Source of the DNA: Comamonas testosteroni
Lineage (GTDB): Bacteria; Pseudomonadota; Gammaproteobacteria; Burkholderiales; Burkholderiaceae_C
DNA length: 64,000 nt
NCBI RefSeq assembly: GCF_003569915.1
Contig: NZ_KZ984440.1
Span: forward strand, 248,001 to 312,000
Direction: 5' to 3'
A program made the position numbers and the translations under genes. Numbering within the stretch: the first letter of the stretch is position 1; every line of letters begins with the position of its first letter. Shown in pieces: positions 62,690 through 64,000 of this stretch. The notes beneath the pieces are model-generated. The model was not told the origin of the DNA, ran no database searches, and saw only the letters and a program-made list of their open reading frames with translations.

Positions 62690-63850
62690 ATGTTGGATAC
62701 CCTGATTCGTGATGTCGGTACGCGTCTGGGCTTGGGCGATCAAGCTCAGCCTCTGGTTGAAATGGTGACGGGCCTGATTGCCAATCCGGCAACCGGCGGG
62801 CTCTCGGGCTTTCTCGACAAGTTCCGCAATGCGGGCTTGGGCAGCATGGTGCAAAGCTGGCTGGGTTCTTCTTCGACCCCTGAAGTGCCCACGCATGAGC
62901 AACTGGAGTCCGTTCTGGGGGAAGGTGAGAATACCGGCGGCGGACTGCTCTCCAGAGTGGCCAGCAGCCTGGGGCTGCCTTATGGCAAGGCGGCGACTGC
63001 TGTGGCGGCGCTGATTCCCATGCTGGTCTCTCGAATGACCCCTCGCGGAACGGTTCCAGCGACCCTGCCTGCGGAATTTGGCGACCTGTTGCAGGGCGGT
63101 CTTTCGCGCCTGGGCGTGGGCGGCGCTGGCGCGGCCATTTCGGCTGCCGCAGCCAGTGTGGTGTCGGGAGCAACCAGCGCAGCGTCGACCACGGCTGCGG
63201 GCGTCTCCAATGCGGCTTCCGGCGTGTCGAATGCGGCGAGATCTGCCAGTGCAAGCGCGGCCTCGGCAGCGCAAGCACTGCCGGATTCAAGTGGCGGTAT
63301 CGGTAAATGGCTACCCTGGCTGATTGGGGCACTGGTAGTGATCTTTGGCATCAGCTACTGCTCCAAGAACAAGAGCGCAGATGCTCCGCCTCCTGCGCCG
63401 ACAGCAACGCCGGCCCCGGCTCCCGCTCCGACCCCTGCTCCTGAACCTGCGCCCGCTCCGGCTCCTGCAGCTGCAACGCCTGCAGCTGCTCCTGAAGGTG
63501 CGGCCGTGGTGGATGGCGCTGAGCAAGGCGTGCCCACACTGCGCGTGTTCTTTGACTCCGGCAAGACCGATGTGGCGGCGGAGTTTGCGGGCAAATCCAA
63601 GGCGTTGGTGGACTATCTGGCAGCCAATGCGGATGCCAAGGCCGTGATCTCTGGCTTCAACGATCCTACGGGTGACCCGGCCAAGAATGCCGAGCTGTCC
63701 AAACAGCGCGCACAGGCAGTGCAAAGCGCGCTGGTGGCTGCAGGCGTAGCGGCTGATCGCACCTTGCTGGAAAAGCCTGCTGACACCACTCCAGATGCAG
63801 CAGCCAGCAATGCCGCTGCGCGCCGTGTGGATGTGACGGTGCGCAAGTAA
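62690..63850 (+). CDS. YidB (DUF937)-like / OmpA-like fusion protein, inner-membrane anchored
   Basis: The 386-residue protein joins three parts. Residues 1 to about 135 are a YidB/DUF937-like helical domain (MLDTLIRDVG..., SSLGLPYGKAATAVAALIPMLVSRM). An Ala/Ser-rich stretch follows, and then a single membrane helix (about 207-223, WLPWLIGALVVIFGISY). A Pro/Ala-rich linker (about 232-268) leads to an OmpA-like domain (about 283-386) with FDSGKTDV, NAELSKQRAQAVQSAL and the family ending AARRVDVTVRK. No signal peptide precedes the N-terminal domain, so it should be cytoplasmic with the OmpA domain in the periplasm, probably binding peptidoglycan. A GGGAG site precedes the ATG. Confidence 0.88.
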   Translation: MLDTLIRDVGTRLGLGDQAQPLVEMVTGLIANPATGGLSGFLDKFRNAGLGSMVQSWLGSSSTPEVPTHEQLESVLGEGENTGGGLLSRVASSLGLPYGKAATAVAALIPMLVSRMTPRGTVPATLPAEFGDLLQGGLSRLGVGGAGAAISAAAASVVSGATSAASTTAAGVSNAASGVSNAARSASASAASAAQALPDSSGGIGKWLPWLIGALVVIFGISYCSKNKSADAPPPAPTATPAPAPAPTPAPEPAPAPAPAAATPAAAPEGAAVVDGAEQGVPTLRVFFDSGKTDVAAEFAGKSKALVDYLAANADAKAVISGFNDPTGDPAKNAELSKQRAQAVQSALVAAGVAADRTLLEKPADTTPDAAASNAAARRVDVTVRK

Positions 63851-63872
63851 GTCATTTAAGCTCGCACTAGGC

Positions 63873-63909
63873 ATGCCGGGTCTGCGAAAGCAGCCCGGCA
63901 TTTCTTTTG
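63873..63909 (+). terminator. Terminator after the OmpA fusion
   Basis: ATGCCGGG-T-CTGC / GCAG-CCCGGCAT encloses a GAAA tetraloop and is followed by TTCTTTT. The remaining 90 bases of the window show nothing recognisable. Confidence 0.9.
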
Positions 63910-64000
63910 GGCATGCGCAGATCAGACTGCCATCACGTTTGACGTCGCCTTGCCTCAAGCAGGCGGCCTGCTTGAATGGCGCAAGCGGGCGCTTGCTGGC

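Overview
The window reads as a chromosomal segment of a betaproteobacterium of the Comamonadaceae, most likely Comamonas or a close relative. The reasons are the high G+C coding sequence, the block trmD-rplS-nudL-cobD-like-rsgA, the Bug-type solute-binding proteins, an lldPRD lactate locus, a BPSS1780-type membrane protein, and a family of about 60-bp hairpin repeats that I associate with this family (from memory, not checked by search). There is no phage, integrase, transposase, CRISPR array or rRNA operon. Nearly all genes are intact and chromosomal in character.

Layout. 1-6.3 kb: translation and housekeeping genes (trmD 3' part, rplS, nudL, a CobD/CbiB-like protein, then rsgA, phhB and an M48 protease on the minus strand, and orn). 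6.3-9.0 kb: a DEAD-box helicase behind a 320-nt structured leader, followed by a duplicated terminator-plus-repeat unit. 9.0-13.2 kb: a Bcr/CflA exporter, four tandem identical tRNA-Lys(CTT) genes, a HIBADH-family reductase, a 159-bp imperfect palindrome and guaC. 13.4-18.5 kb: a TetR regulator divergent from a three-gene EmrAB-type tripartite efflux operon, with a clear operator on the promoter. 18.6-28.7 kb: uvrD, phoX, a membrane protein, thrB, a DUF2782 protein and polA. 28.8-38.7 kb: a divergent Bug-like protein, azlCD, a dienelactone hydrolase, a ZIP transporter, a LytS/LytR-type two-component pair, a DMT exporter, argH and a classical Bug protein. 38.9-53.9 kb: a 2006-residue alpha-2-macroglobulin and pbpC, which are neighbours in many bacteria, here separated by a ugpCBAE glycerol-3-phosphate transporter set, a VOC protein, an EEP hydrolase and an HdeD-like protein. 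53.9-60.9 kb: an lldPRD operon with two perfect LldR-type operators 97 bp apart, plus a second lactate permease divergent from a second FMN-dependent 2-hydroxy-acid dehydrogenase. 61-64 kb: nhaA and an inner-membrane-anchored YidB(DUF937)-OmpA fusion.

How parts work together. Candidate Pho boxes (7-4-7 direct repeats with 11-bp period) lie upstream of both phoX and ugpC, suggesting that both belong to the phosphate-starvation regulon. LldR probably represses lldPRD through a DNA loop. The TetR protein probably represses the efflux operon through the ACTGTAC-T-GTACAGT palindrome. The strongest unexplained signal is the dispersed repeat family: seven copies with compensatory changes in the stem, two of them read in frame inside uvrD and pbpC as inter-domain linkers. 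Gene names rest on motif recognition without database searching, and start sites were chosen from Shine-Dalgarno sequences and family length.
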